DNA of 64,000 bases from Holothuria scabra (GCA_037179385.1 CM074180.1:25587455-25651454); one strand, 5' to 3'; shown: positions 35,259 through 47,427, counted from the first letter of the stretch. The notes: generated by a model from the sequence alone, not told the origin. Numbers and translations: made by a program.

Positions 35259-38196
35259 GTGAGTTTATCTTAGTCTATTTCCGTACTTTTTTCAATTTTC
35301 TTTACTAGAACTAGGTTTTATCAGGTCGGTGTCGTAGTAATGCACGCCGCATGGTTTCTCGAAATTTCAGCATTTGCCATTCACTCAATTGTTTTTGGAG
35401 TAGTGCTGCGCGATAAAAAAAAAACGGACAGTATTCTTATCGCACAAGTAAAATGTAACTCTTACAACTATGGGGCATGATGTAAACTTTCAGGCTTAAA
35501 GATAATTAGCCTTCATATAGTTGGGTTACGTCCCAAGAAAGATTTGCTGCTATCCCATTCAATATTCATTCGAAAGATATTGATATTTCTGAAATATTTT
35601 TTACTTACACTATAGTTATGTTAGTATGAGAATCGTGTCACTAATTTCATGTTGTGCACGGTGCACGTTATGTGAATAGTTACATGTTGCAAAGTTTTTC
35701 TCAACTTACCCCTTTCGTTAGAATTACTTAAAAACACCCCAGTGTGGGACATAACACCCCAGTGTGGGACATAACACCCCAGTGTGGGACATAACACCCC
35801 AGTGTGGGACATAACACCCCAGTGTGGGACATAAAATCTGTGATTTACTGGTATTAAACAATTGTCGTCAGCTAACTTGGTGCGTGATGTACAGTACCCT
35901 TATTTATGGTACTACGTAAAGCTGGAGTGTGCATTAAATTAGATCGGTATGTTGAGGAGTTTGCAAGCAACAGGTGGGTTCTTTCCTACGTACTTTTTAA
36001 ATAACAAACTAAGGGCCTCACAGTGAGTGTGTGTGTGTAGGTAACCGTGTTATCGTATCACAGTGCTGATGATTTGGAAGCTTTTTTCAAGTACCTTTAT
36101 AACATGCATAGTTTGTTGGGCTTGAAGTAGGCCTAGACATCACGAGGATGTGTCCGAGGTTCCTTGGGCAAGAGCTTAAATTCTCTTCATAACTTCCAAT
36201 TACAATAATACGCAAGTGCAAAACATTTCGTTAGATCTTTCGTATCAAAGCATCACCCAAAATATCAAAATGCACTGAACATTTCTTAACCTTGAGTGAC
36301 GAAGGCGGAGAATGAAAGGGGTACAAGCCTCTACGTGTAAATGGGGGCGTATAATAAGCTATTCCGACTGGTTTATGGTTAAAGCCTTGTGCGCAAAATC
36401 TTTTTTAAAAATTTGGTTATACGCGGCGTTATTTAGTAGCACAACTCGACGAGGCTAGCAAGTTGTTACAGCTACAAGTAAACACCAATTCTTACAATGC
36501 ATAATAAATAACTTCTTAACTAACTTGCTTTCTGCAGTGTATCACTCTCTACAGTAATACATCGTTTTAGGTCAAAATACTCTGTTACTGAGTGTTAGCT
36601 CTGCCCTTTATTGATCTGCCACTGCTTGTACAATGTAATGCAGTGTAGCATGGCTTGCTTGATTGCTGTGATATACTCCAGCTATTGTTTGTGTGAGCAA
36701 TAGTGTGTGGACTAATTTTTACTTCCTTGTCTCATACTGCAGTCATGTGTTTGTGCGGCTAACAGCTTTCCTTTTTGTGCTCTAGGTTTATAGTGAAAGT
36801 AAATTACATGTAGACGTGAAGTGTTAAAGTCTTTGGATACTTTGCATTGTGCTCAGCTGACTCGGTTCAATGAACAATCTTGTCAAGCAGTAATCCGCAG
36901 CATCACGTAGTTTGAACCTAAGAGCTGTTAAACTATGTCTTTCTTTCAACCGGGCACGCTTGAATAACAGATAATCCCTCGTTTAAAAAAATCGAGGTCT
37001 ATAATTGTCTAGTTTTTTTTCTTTAGAGTTCATTTCAGGGATTGCTTTTGAAAAAGTCATAAGGATTTTAACCGTGTGACGTCAGATGGTAGATACAAAA
37101 AAAGTATAATGGATGAATTGCCCCGATGTGAAGGTCAATATTTTCCCTTTTTGTTTCTCGACAGACTCCAGATGCCTTTTCACCAACCAACTCATTCCCT
37201 CTGAATTACGACAAGCAACTCTTTGGTTCGACTATCGGATTTGACGAAATGAAGAGGCAGTCTTCCGGGTCTGCCTTCCCACTAATGAGATCCATGAGTT
37301 GCAGTGTCAGCACTAAGTCAATCTTGCCTATCGGGACCGATTCCGTATTCAGTAGCAATAATTTCGATAACAGTAAAGAAACTCGACCACGTGACCGTGC
37401 TTTCAGCGAAAGTGACAGGAATCAACGCAACAACCAAAACTCTAATCGCTACAAGACTGAACTCTGTCGTCCGTTCGAAGAGAACGGAAAATGCAAGTAT
37501 GGTGATAAATGCCAGTTTGCCCATGGAATACACGAAATCCGAAACCTTCAGCGGCATCCAAAGTACAAGACGGAGTTGTGTCGCACGTACCACACCGTAG
37601 GAATTTGCCCATATGGACCGCGATGTCATTTTATCCACAGCCCATCTGAAAGAAAGAACTATAGCAACACATCCCCCAAACAGAGGAGAGAGAGAACGGT
37701 AGAAAGACCCAAACTGTTGCCGTTTTCTAGTGTTCCTCTTGGATCAACTGGGGATCTCACCCCACCCCCAAGCGTATGTGACAGTCCAAGCCCCTTTTCA
37801 CCTTACGGTGGCCCAGATGGCTTGGAAGATAACTTTCTTGAAGCTCTAACAGCACAAGCTAGAGAACTTGCCACTGGGGATCACACTGAACTTCTCATGT
37901 CCCCACGGGGAATGTCCCCAACTCTATCAAGTCCTATCCAGTCAGCCCCAAGTTCTCCTTTTCCATCTGGGCATGGTTTTGGCGTCGATATGCAGCTGAA
38001 AGACAATGTATTTTTCTCAAGTGGAGTAGACAGTAAACCCCCTAGTCCAATGGCGTACAGACCCCCAAGTCCACCGGATTCACCAGATCCCGAAACCTTC
38101 TGTGACAGATCCACTTCACCAACAGGTTCAGCTGGAAATACACGAAGTTCGAGGCTGCCCATTTTTCGCGTTATGTCAATGGAGGAATATCGGTGA
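35190..38196 (+). CDS. ZFP36L1-like (TIS11): TIS11/ZFP36L-family tandem CCCH zinc-finger mRNA-decay protein, two coding exons (35190-35258 joined to 37165-38196)
   Basis: The spliced reading frame gives 366 residues plus TGA. Two C-X8-C-X5-C-X3-H fingers are complete: ligands Cys124, 133, 139, His143 and Cys162, 171, 177, His181. Each follows the family lead-in (R/K)YKTELCR, and the linker is the canonical 18 residues. The C-terminus (about 351-363) has SRLPIFRVMS, matching the family's CNOT1-binding motif. RDRAFSES around Ser104 and RSMSCS around Ser68 resemble the kinase/14-3-3 sites of ZFP36L1/L2. The tail is rich in Ser and Pro. Known family role: binding AU-rich elements (UAUUUAU) in 3' UTRs and recruiting CCR4-NOT to deadenylate short-lived mRNAs, shuttling between nucleus and cytoplasm. 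The first 23 residues (MSSTLVSPYFD...) resemble the ZFP36L1 N-terminus (MTTTLVSATIFD...), which fixes the start. The paralogue (L1 or L2) cannot be assigned. Confidence 0.95.
35259..37164 (+). other. TIS11 intron 1 (1906 bp)
   Basis: Bounded by GTGAGT at 35259 and a pyrimidine tract plus ACAG at 37164, splitting the gene in phase 0. Apart from a five-copy 20-bp tandem repeat at 35735-35834 it shows no reading frame or known repeat. The one long minus-strand frame near 35621 is only the tandem repeat translated. Confidence 0.88.
35735..35834. repeat. Five perfect tandem copies of a 20-bp unit inside TIS11 intron 1
   Basis: Unit CACCCCAGTGTGGGACATAA is repeated five times without a mismatch at 35735, 35755, 35775, 35795 and 35815. 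Each unit contains the small inverted repeat CCCA-GTG-TGGG. It is a minisatellite, about 480 bp downstream of the exon 1 donor. There are no variable spacers, so it is not CRISPR-like. Confidence 0.97.
37165..38196 (+). CDS. ZFP36L1-like (TIS11): TIS11 coding exon 2 (both zinc fingers and C-terminal CNOT1 motif)
   Basis: The acceptor is a pyrimidine-rich stretch ending in ACAG at 37164. Reading from 37165 is open for 343 codons to TGA at 38194-38196 and holds all conserved family features. The 28 codons between 37165 and the internal ATG at 37249 are open in the same frame, as expected of an exon continuing from exon 1. Confidence 0.95.
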   Translation, partial: TPDAFSPTNSFPLNYDKQLFGSTIGFDEMKRQSSGSAFPLMRSMSCSVSTKSILPIGTDSVFSSNNFDNSKETRPRDRAFSESDRNQRNNQNSNRYKTELCRPFEENGKCKYGDKCQFAHGIHEIRNLQRHPKYKTELCRTYHTVGICPYGPRCHFIHSPSERKNYSNTSPKQRRERTVERPKLLPFSSVPLGSTGDLTPPPSVCDSPSPFSPYGGPDGLEDNFLEALTAQARELATGDHTELLMSPRGMSPTLSSPIQSAPSSPFPSGHGFGVDMQLKDNVFFSSGVDSKPPSPMAYRPPSPPDSPDPETFCDRSTSPTGSAGNTRSSRLPIFRVMSMEEYR

Positions 38197-40510
38197 TTTA
38201 ACCCGTTCTCATTAAAAACCACCCACGGTTTTAGAGTTTTTTTAGAAACGCTAGAATGCTGTGAATCTGACATTGGATGTAACTATCGTATTACATCAGG
38301 GCAAGGAAATTTTGTGTTGAGTAAGGTTGCTTACTAGCGTGGCGCCAAAGGTAAAAAAGTACGGTTCAGTTATATGTGTAACTGAAAAACACGCTATATC
38401 TTGACAAACCCGTGGGTATGCAACTAGTTCTGACATCTTACTCTGTACCGTATATCAAACAGGACGTTGTATCGTCGAATGAAGTGTATTTACCAGTTTG
38501 ACCTTTCTCTGTTTTAAAAAGTCGAGCTCAAATGGGGTTCTGTAGAGATAGTGAAATGGCGTGTCATTGGTAGCATTTTTGAAAACAACTCGAGAAGCTG
38601 TTTACCACTACTGTGAATGCAATAAAAGTATCAAGCTTAATAATATTTATTACTGTATCGTTTACTTTAAAATATTGTGACTTCATAACTTTGAAATGTT
38701 AGTTTCTTCACCAACGCGTGTGATTGCATTTTATTATTAAACAACTGCCAAGTATTGACAACAAAAAAATTGTTCATTGTTTACCAAAATCTTAACTTTG
38801 TACATTACGCGTTTTTCGATGATTGAATTGTTGCAATGCTTATATTTTCAACATCAAAAAAATAATAATTTAAAAAAAAAAGATGAAAAAATTTCATGGT
38901 ATTAACATTACCATTTACGAAGTGTTCGAAGGAATTTGACATGAAAACCTTGTATTTTAAGTTATTCATATTTATTGAGATCTGACGAACAGACATTTCG
39001 TGCAGTGTTATTTGGTTCATATGTTAAAAAGTCTGTATTTATAAATGTTTTCTATATTCTAAGAATTTAGCTCAAGAAACTTTCCATTTAAATTATGATT
39101 TATTGTTTGATAGCTTTTTTACCGTGTTTCCCCATTGAAAAATGATTCCATGAAAAGTACTTAGTTGTCATTGTGTAAAAAGGATCAGAGTTGTTTTATA
39201 TTAATTTTTCCAACAAGTGCAACGTGTCCTGCTCGCTAAGCAGGCACATTTCTTTACTACAGCCTTCCTTGCTTTTTGTCTTATAGTGGTCTGTACATTC
39301 TGTTATTGTGCACTGTGCCTTAGCACAACGAAGCCAATCTCGGCGTGTTCTTATCAAGTACTTACCGTTCGTCTTCTGTTAACCGTCTTATTGTATAAGC
39401 AAACATTAGCCTATTTACTCACTCTATGCAACACGTGACTCGAGTTAACAGCCATGTTAGCTAAACAACCGGTTCCACGACAACGGACCACCCATCACCA
39501 ACTTTTTTTTATATGAAAACTTGGTAAAATGAATTGGGGTATAAAATATAGGGTTTAATCCTTAGATAGTCAAAAATGCAACAGTAATTGAAACAAATAG
39601 AAAAAAAGGTGTTCGTCCGTTCATATTTGAACAATGCAAATAACAAGGAAATGGGCTTTATGTGCAGATTTTATACATGTGCCTTTGGGGTAGTGAAATT
39701 TCAACATTCCCATTTTGTTTTGTACTTGACAAATATTTGTTATATACAAGGAATATTGATACAAGGGACGTGATTTTATCAATCATGTATGTCCGTTCGT
39801 AAAACAATCAACATTCAAAAGTTGGCCGTTACTCGTAACTAAGAAAAAAAGCGTTTGCAGTGATATGCGAGTAAACCATTCCACGTCTCTGCATTCATCA
39901 AATAACTATTTGAAGCATCGCATGGTTTGTCTTATCATCATTCCTACCTTTTCATTATATATTTTCTAGTCGATAACCAAATTCATCCCCAGAAATTTTC
40001 GACTTGGCGTTTTTATTTTAGTTTCTCATTACATCTGGTTTATTTTAGTACAGGTACGTTTCGTGCCTGTACCGCATATACTCTTTTACGGAAAGTCTGC
40101 GTATCGTAAATTTGGTACATTTCCAGTCAGCTCATGTTCCGAAAGTCTGTGTATTTTGAATTTGGTACATGGCCATCCCAGCTTATGTTCCGAAGCTCCA
40201 AGTTTCTATGATAACAGGAGCAAAATTTGCCAGTTGTGGAGGGCTCGGATTTTTACAATCTGCATTTTGACAGTGCACATCACATCTTAGAGGTATATTG
40301 TACAGGACTTTTCTGGGATAATCAGTGCCTTAACGTCTTTACTTATTATTATTATTATTATTTATATGACAGATAAAATTTATTTACTAAAAGCGTTTGA
40401 TATCCTTCTTAAGGATTTGTGTGCATTTTGTACAAAAATTTATTAATTTTATTGTTGAGAGTTCTTATACCACAGAAAAGGAAAAATAAAAATGGGTTTA
40501 GAACATCATA
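38197..40510 (+). promoter_or_regulatory. Probable TIS11 3' UTR with AU-rich elements and two poly(A) signals
   Basis: AATAAA occurs at 38621-38626 and again at 40485-40490. UAUUUAU, the heptamer bound by this protein family, occurs at 38644, 38969, 39036 and 40359 (the first two as UAUUUAUU). TTTATTTA lies at about 40379, within an AT-rich tract 40341-40450. All four heptamers lie beyond the proximal poly(A) signal, so only a long isoform would carry them. The extent of the UTR is inferred. Confidence 0.5.
40091..40191. repeat. Tandem duplication, two diverged 50-bp copies
   Basis: GAAAGTCTGCGTAT at 40091 recurs as GAAAGTCTGTGTAT at 40141. Both copies continue through AATTTGGTACAT and end in a shared TCATGTTCC/TTATGTTCC block. 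It lies in the probable distal 3' UTR of TIS11. Confidence 0.8.
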
Positions 40511-41439
40511 ACATATCGTTTTCTAGATTGAATGATTTGGCGTTTCCATTTTGGCCTTTTATTGAACATTTCCCACAGTACAACCAGCCCGAGCAACAAG
40601 TTTGAAGAGCTGATTATGTTTGCTGAAATCTTGTGTTCGCGAAATCAAAATAAGGACACTTTACCGTTGTTGGAATTGCAGTCATGTGACAAAAACTGAT
40701 GGGAAGGTTAAAGTTCAATCGTGCTACTCTGATTGCATATAATGCAGTAATGATCTTGATATGATTTACCGCGAAGATGATATTGAGGTGATCGGTAGGG
40801 TTATCTGTAAGACAAATGCAAACAAAGCACTTAATATCTCCACGGCAACCGCAACACCTGTTCAGGTCATGACCTGACCCCCAGTGTCGGTGCGTGATCT
40901 TAAAAGATCCTTCTAGTAGCTGTGGGACATGACTACGTAGATTTCTGCCTCCACGTAGATTTCTGCCTAAATAATGTCTCTGCCTGTAATAAGGGGAAAA
41001 CTAAACTGTATTCTTTCACCTAGGACGGCGATTCTGCTAGGCCGCTTCTGGGGGATTTTTGTTAAGAACGTGTCAACTATGTTCGGGTTGAAGTGGTTTG
41101 TAGGAGACCGTTTGCAGAGATACTACTCAACTAAAACTGTAAGAGAGACACGTTAAACAAACAACCATGATCTTCACAAACAGTGGATCCTCACTCCACA
41201 ATAGTGCTTCATATTTGACAAGAGTCTCAAGTTTTCAGTTATCAAAACTACAACGGATGTAAGCAGTATCATTAGTGAAACTGAAAAATATTGTTTACAA
41301 GACGCAAGAAGAGCAGACAGAACTCGAGCTGCCTTTGCCTGCATGGTGGCCATGCATTTCTTGTTTAAGAAAATGTTCGAGCGAAAGACGTAGCCCTTAT
41401 ATTCAACACCTCTGAAGTTTATACAGTGGGGCATGAGTT
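40511..41439. other. Unassigned DNA
   Basis: No gene, RNA or repeat recognised downstream of the distal TIS11 poly(A) signal. Confidence 0.5.
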
Positions 41440-41825
41440 AGCCTGCGTAGCGCCTCTGTGGCTGCAGCCCCCATTAGCCTGCCGCCCCTGGTAGCGATGA
41501 GCTGAACGAAAAGTCTTCGTCCGCTCCGCGGGCTGAGCATGAGTGAGTGGTGGTGAACGTTGTTCCAGTAAGGCCTTCATATACTCGTTTCGTTATCAAA
41601 ATAACGTCGGTGCATGGGAGGACGGCGCAACACCTTCACCGAGAGAAATAGCAAAACTAGCTTCACAACAACTACCCCGCCGGGCAGACGGAGTCTTCTT
41701 CGTTTTTCTCGTCGCACAACAAACCATCTGATGGGTAACCTGCGGAGCGGACAAAGTTTTCGCCCAGCTCATGGCTGCGAACAAAACATTCTGAGGGGGC
41801 TGCAGACTTAGGAGCGACGGCCATA
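41440..41825. mobile_element. MITE family 5 with about 100-bp terminal inverted repeats
   Basis: The left arm has AGCCTGCGTAGCGCCTC, GCTGCAGCCCCC and GAGCTGAACGAAAAGTC...GTCCGCTCCGC. The right arm, read inverted, has GAGCTGGGCGAAAAC...GTCCGCTCCGC and CTGCAGCCCCC. The left half recurs at 55966-56061. No transposase. Confidence 0.7.
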
Positions 41826-42345
41826 TAGCAAAGGCGCAGCCAGAATTTCATCTTAGGGGCGGATGAACAGATGACTGATCGCCGTCCTTGGAAGGCGCAT
41901 AAGGAGGGTATACAGACAAACAGACGGTGGGATGAATGTAAAATGATGCCACATTTGATGCAAGGGCGATACTTATGCCCCTCTTCCTTCCTTCTTGCCC
42001 CTTATTTTTTTCTTCATCTTCATTTCTTCCTCCTATTTTATTGGAGGGGGGGGGGGATCGGAGGGGTGACCGTCCCATCGCCTCATGGCTATGCCGTTGC
42101 CACAGAGAGGCTACGTAAGCTAACTGGCTAATGTCGCTTGAGACTCCCTGACAGCCTGATAAAACCAATGGACTACTTGGAAGTCACATTTATTCAACAG
42201 AATTTCAGCCGTAACACTAGTCAAAGAGAGTATAGCTAATACATACTAATGTTATGTAGTGTATTCAAGATACGAATTCTGCATGTATATTTCGTAAACT
42301 GCCAGTCGGAATAATCCAATGTATTTTCGTGGTCGGAGGAGGGTT
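41826..42345. other. Unassigned DNA with a G run
   Basis: A G11-class run lies at about 42044-42056. Overlapping frames on both strands (41848-42168) look like low-complexity translations. Confidence 0.45.
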
Positions 42346-42572
42346 AGTTAGTTGGAGATTCACGGCTCAGTTTCTAACCAATTGGTTGGAACCAATCTCC
42401 ACGGCTTTTTCCAGTTGTGGCTTAGTGGCTTGTATTCTCTACTCAATTTCTTACGCTGAGCACCAGGCACAATGGGAGTAGGTTCCATTTATAAAGTCTT
42501 CGGTATGACCCGGCAAGGACTCGAACTCCAGACCTCCTGACAGCCTGACTGCAAATCGGCTGCGCTGATTAC
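42346..42572 (-). mobile_element. tRNA-headed SINE (family A), near full length
   Basis: Tail TTAGTTAGTTGGAG, ACGGCTCAGTTTCTAACC, CCAGTTGTGG, CTTCGGTATGACCCGG, then the B-box complement GGACTCGAACTCC and head to about 42572. It ends 11 bases before a family-1 MITE. Confidence 0.82.
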
Positions 42573-42583
42573 GTCATTTTTAA

Positions 42584-42867
42584 AGGCCTACTCCTCTCTC
42601 CCCAATTATTGTAGCAGTCCACAGACTTAAAAGTGGCACATCTCTTTATTGACGCAAGTGCAAAAATGCTGAGTACAGGAGCTCATACTACACAACATGT
42701 GCAGTAACGAAGGGGTTTTGATTACACATTTGCGGGTCTTACAAACTCAGCCTGAAGCAATAAACTGAAATTGTGTTTGGACAAGGATGAATTTTAGACA
42801 GTTGTGGGGAGGGCTTAAAATGTAGGTTGGGAGACTTGTAACTGTTTGAGGTGAGAGGATTAGGCCT
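42584..42867 (+). mobile_element. MITE family 1, copy 4
   Basis: Preceded by TTAA (42580-42583) and followed by TCAA. Ends AGGCCTACTCCTCTC and GAGGTGAGAGGATTAGGCCT. The body shares GTAGCAGTCCACAGA and GAATTTTAGACAGTTGTGG with the other copies. Confidence 0.8.
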
Positions 42868-43540
42868 TCAAGTCGCGCGAACTATGTGAGTGCACAGTGG
42901 CACTGCAATTTGGATCCAACAGTTGTTTTTGCAGGTGACCGAACATGGTTCTGAAAAAGCATCCATAACGTTTCGCGGGGTGAATAAACTACCGGTCCTG
43001 GTCGATATTCTGTTATTATGCATGTATGCATTCATACACCCCAGTACTTGGCTTACCAGTGTAGTTCTCTTGTTTTGTTTTGACGTCCCATTTAGTAAAG
43101 CACCCTATTAAGATGTGACGATTTAAGCATACAAGATAACAGGCTGGAAAATGATAAAGTGATAACGGTCATGGCGGTAGTGTACTCAAATTGTGAATAG
43201 TTGACGCATTAACCATGCCGTTACATATAAAGAGTAGCAGAGTTCATGAGTGGATGAAAATCACTTAAACAGATCTCAAGTGTTTCCGGTGGTTATACTT
43301 TCAGTGTACAATAAACGTTTAAGGAAGTCTTTTGGAGATTAGAACCTCATACATTTGAGGAGATGCAAGTAGCGTCATATCCGAGTCAAAGCAAATTTGA
43401 CTCTTACCATATTTGTCGAACAAAAAGCTGTGTCATTATTTTGTGTCACCCGACTTTCGGTAGTGACCTTGAAAAAAATACAGGTTAAGTGGAAAATACT
43501 TGAATGGGTAGCCTAAACTTGACACATTCATTACAAATGC
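42868..43540. other. Unassigned DNA
   Basis: No gene, RNA or repeat recognised. Confidence 0.5.
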
Positions 43541-43845
43541 GGCCCTTTAGACTCAGTTCTCTCACCCTAAACAGTACCAATTCTCCTAACCTTCTTACTT
43601 AAGCCCCTCCCACAATTGTCTGAAATTCATCCCCACCCAGATACAATCTCAGTTTATTGCTTCAAGGGGAGTATAGAAAAACTCATTTCATATAATCAAA
43701 ACACTCTCAGTACCGTTCACGCTGTGTAATATAAGCTTTGGTACTTTGCATTGTTTGAATTAGCTGTCAATCAAAGAGCTGAGCCAATTGAGAATTTCTG
43801 TACCCCCGTACCAAAATTGTAGTTTGAGGTGAGAGGTTTGGCCCT
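43541..43845 (-). mobile_element. MITE family 1, copy 2
   Basis: Reverse complement of copy 1 over its whole length: GTTCTCTCACCCTAAACAG at the left end and TTTGAGGTGAGAGGTTTGG at the right, CTAA beyond. The interior includes TCAATCAAAGAGCTGAGCCAA. Confidence 0.83.
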
Positions 43846-43930
43846 CTAAGTTGTTTAAAGGACAGGGCTATGCCTATACATAGATGAATATATCCATTTT
43901 GTCAGCCTGGCAGCCTGGTTGTTCAACAGA

Positions 43931-43946
43931 GGACATCGTTGCTGGG
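43931..43946. repeat. Left target-site duplication of the U2-headed retroposon
   Basis: GGACATCGTTGCTGGG, identical to 44174-44189. Confidence 0.93.
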
Positions 43947-44173
43947 ATCGCTTATCGGCCTTTTGGGTAGTAATAATAATATCATGTGTAGTAGCTGTTC
44001 TTTTCAGCCAGTCTAGAATGGAGCCATACATGACAGACCAATGATGTAAATGGTCTAAGGACCGTGAGGTCGGTCAAGTGTTGTCCTTCAGTGGACGTAT
44101 ACTAGCTTCTTCGGGAAGCAGTTTGGTTTCGTCGAAAGGCTCTTTGCCAGAGGGTCGGGAGGACTTTAAAAAA
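43947..44173 (+). mobile_element. Retroposon with a U2 snRNA-derived head (U2-headed SINE or chimeric retrocopy)
   Basis: It starts with ATCGCTTATCGGCCTTTTGG, the exact 5' end of U2 snRNA with one change. After an 11-base AT insertion it continues ATCATGTGTAGTAGCTGTTC TTTTCAG, retaining the GUAGUA branch-point recognition word. Similarity stops near 44007. A 160-nt unrelated body with small hairpins follows, for example GCTTC-TTCGG-GAAGC, ending in AAAAAA. Flanking 16-bp direct repeats are identical. A 5' end at U2 base 1, an A tail and duplications indicate LINE-driven retroposition. Confidence 0.85.
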
Positions 44174-44189
44174 GGACATCGTTGCTGGG
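44174..44189. repeat. Right target-site duplication of the U2-headed retroposon
   Basis: GGACATCGTTGCTGGG directly after the A tail, identical to 43931-43946. Confidence 0.93.
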
Positions 44190-45729
44190 TATAGAAACAG
44201 GTGAAATAGGATTTTATTAAAAGGAGGGGTGCCTATTCCGTGAGTTTACAATTAGAAGCTACTTGCCTGTATGGGGATGAAGAGGAGGTTCATGGGGAAA
44301 AGTAATAAACAGTACTCCTTGGCATTTAGCAATCAAACTAGTGTACATGAACTCTGAAGTACAGCTTTGAAAGAAAGGTATGCCAAGGGAGGGGGAAATT
44401 TGGGGGAAAACTAATGATAAAACTCGAGTGCAAGTTGAAAAACCATATATGTTGCATCGAATGCCAGAGTTGCACGGATTCACTCTCCCGGATTCAAAAA
44501 ATGCTAGAGCCAAGTTTCGATTAACAGCACCGTTATTTGCAGTGTCGAAGAGCAAGTTGGGCAAGTGTAGTAGACTATATTCTTAAATGAAAGCAAGGTG
44601 AAATGAAATGAACTGAACGTTTAGTAACTTACTGTAAAGCAGTTTCCCCTTTCTATTTGATTATCAAGAAGGCCTATCGCTCTTTTTCGTATATTGAAGC
44701 CAGTATAATCAAAGATCGTTCAAAATATGATAGGCCTATTAACCGAATACCATGACTCGGATGTATTTAATTAAAGAAAGATAAATTGAAAATAGCGTTT
44801 TCCGTCGTAGTAACTAAGGGGTTGTCCCGCATTTGCCTGTAAGCAATAGCCAACAGCGTTTAATTTCTTTATTGGACGATTTTATTATCTGAGAAACCTT
44901 AAAGTGTACCCAAGTCAACAAATTTAGAATAGATATTTAACAGAATGAAAATGAATTTTAGCAGTGGAACTCCCATCTCCACATTCTTCAGCCGAGATAT
45001 AAAATGTTAAAGTTTATTCACTCAAATTTTAACGTACATTGTGCAATAACTTGGCATTGTTGTACTCCAATTATAAAATCTTTGCATTTCTTTGTTTTTC
45101 TGAAAATAACTGTACCAGTACCTTGTAACAAGGTGTGATAAGACTTTTATGAGGTGATCTGATTAAATAAGCGTTAAATCTGTTAACAAGCTATGCAAGC
45201 AAACAGGAAGTGTTTAAGGTAAAAACAAAAACATTAAAGTTAATTTTAAAGGGAAACATAACAGGTAGTGTGAGCTTTACAACAAAAAAGCCGCAAATTA
45301 TTGCGCAATGGACTAATTTGTTATTATTTCAACATTTTGTATCTCGGTTCAAGAACGTCCCATGAACATGGGAGTTGGACTATTAGAATTCATTTATGTT
45401 GTTTAAAATACATGTAATTGATATTTTCTGTTTTTACTTGAGGTACGGTACACTTATAATAAGGCTATACGAGGTGCTTAATGGGCAACATCAATGACGT
45501 AGGAATGTTTTCAAAAATTGGAAATTTAAAAAAAATGGGAAATTGGGAGTTTCAAATTTGTCTTTGTTTTTACACTAAAAGTTATTGGATTGGCTACCAA
45601 TGCGATCTCCAGTCCCAGCCCCAACCCACTCCGTATACCGGGCCTTTTCACATGTTATTGCACCATCAGTTTGTCTTGCAGAAAATACATTTCACCTAAG
45701 TATACATTTGTTAGATGTAGTTTAGGCAG
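44190..45729. other. Unassigned DNA
   Basis: No gene recognised; the 101-codon minus frame at 44259-44564 overlaps a plus frame and shows no family features. Confidence 0.45.
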
Positions 45730-45946
45730 TAAGGACCCGGTTTCTATCCAATTGCTTCAAGTCGAGCCGGCCAAGACGTTTTTTCCAGTTGTGGCTCACT
45801 GGCTTATTTCCCCACTCCACTGCTAATGCTGAGCACCACACAAAATGGCAGCAGGTTCCGTTTTTAAAGTCTTCGATACGATACGACCCGGTCAGGACTG
45901 GAACTCCCAATATGATGCTCTAACCACTTGACCATGCAGTCGGTCT
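45730..45946 (-). mobile_element. tRNA-headed SINE (family A), near full length
   Basis: AAGGACCCGGTTTCTATCC, CCAGTTGTGGCTCACTGGC, CTTCGATACGATACGACCCG, GGACTGGAACTCC (B-box complement) and GCTCTAACCACTTGACC (A-box side). The tail is shortened. Confidence 0.78.
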
Positions 45947-46903
<957 letters not shown>

Positions 46904-47427
46904 GCCTTCATAAATTGCCACATAATAATCATGAGGGTGCACGGGAGTGTAAATTTACATAACGGAAGTAAGATAAGCCTATGATCCCATGACCTCAACA
47001 ATGTACACCTTACATCGGTACTGATTTCCACGTGATCAAACTGAAACATTCCACATTTTAACTCTTGAACACGTGACACATTTGAAACCCTTAATTTCCC
47101 AACTCCTTCCTCAGTCAAATCGTTCCCTTCTCTTCTTGGTTGCCCCTCTAACGAACTCATGAATTTAGAGGTGGTGGCTAGACAAAACTGCTAAAGGTCA
47201 TGTGACATAAAAATGACAAAATTGGGTACTTGATTGAAAAAGCAATAACAACCATGGAAAAGCCACAATTCCCATCAAAATCCGTCAAAAGTGACAATTT
47301 TTCACCGCAACTCCTTTTTTGTAGTTAATCATAAATATGAGCTCTATATGCACATCGTGTGATGTCATGAGAGGGGCATGCCATACATGACTTATGTTAT
47401 CCTGTTTTTTACACCTCCCTGATTGCG
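46904..47427. other. Unassigned DNA
   Basis: No gene, RNA or repeat recognised. Confidence 0.5.

Noticed and set aside
35735..35834. CRISPR-like regularity
   Set aside because: Five contiguous identical 20-mers with no spacers, inside a eukaryotic intron: a minisatellite.
37318..38273. Antisense open frames of 106 and 130 codons opposite TIS11
   Set aside because: They are shadows of the strongly coding sense strand and have no features of their own.
43947..44173. Functional U2 snRNA gene
   Set aside because: Only the first ~50 bases match U2, with an 11-base insertion; the Sm site and 3' stem-loops are missing, and A tail plus duplications show a retrocopy.
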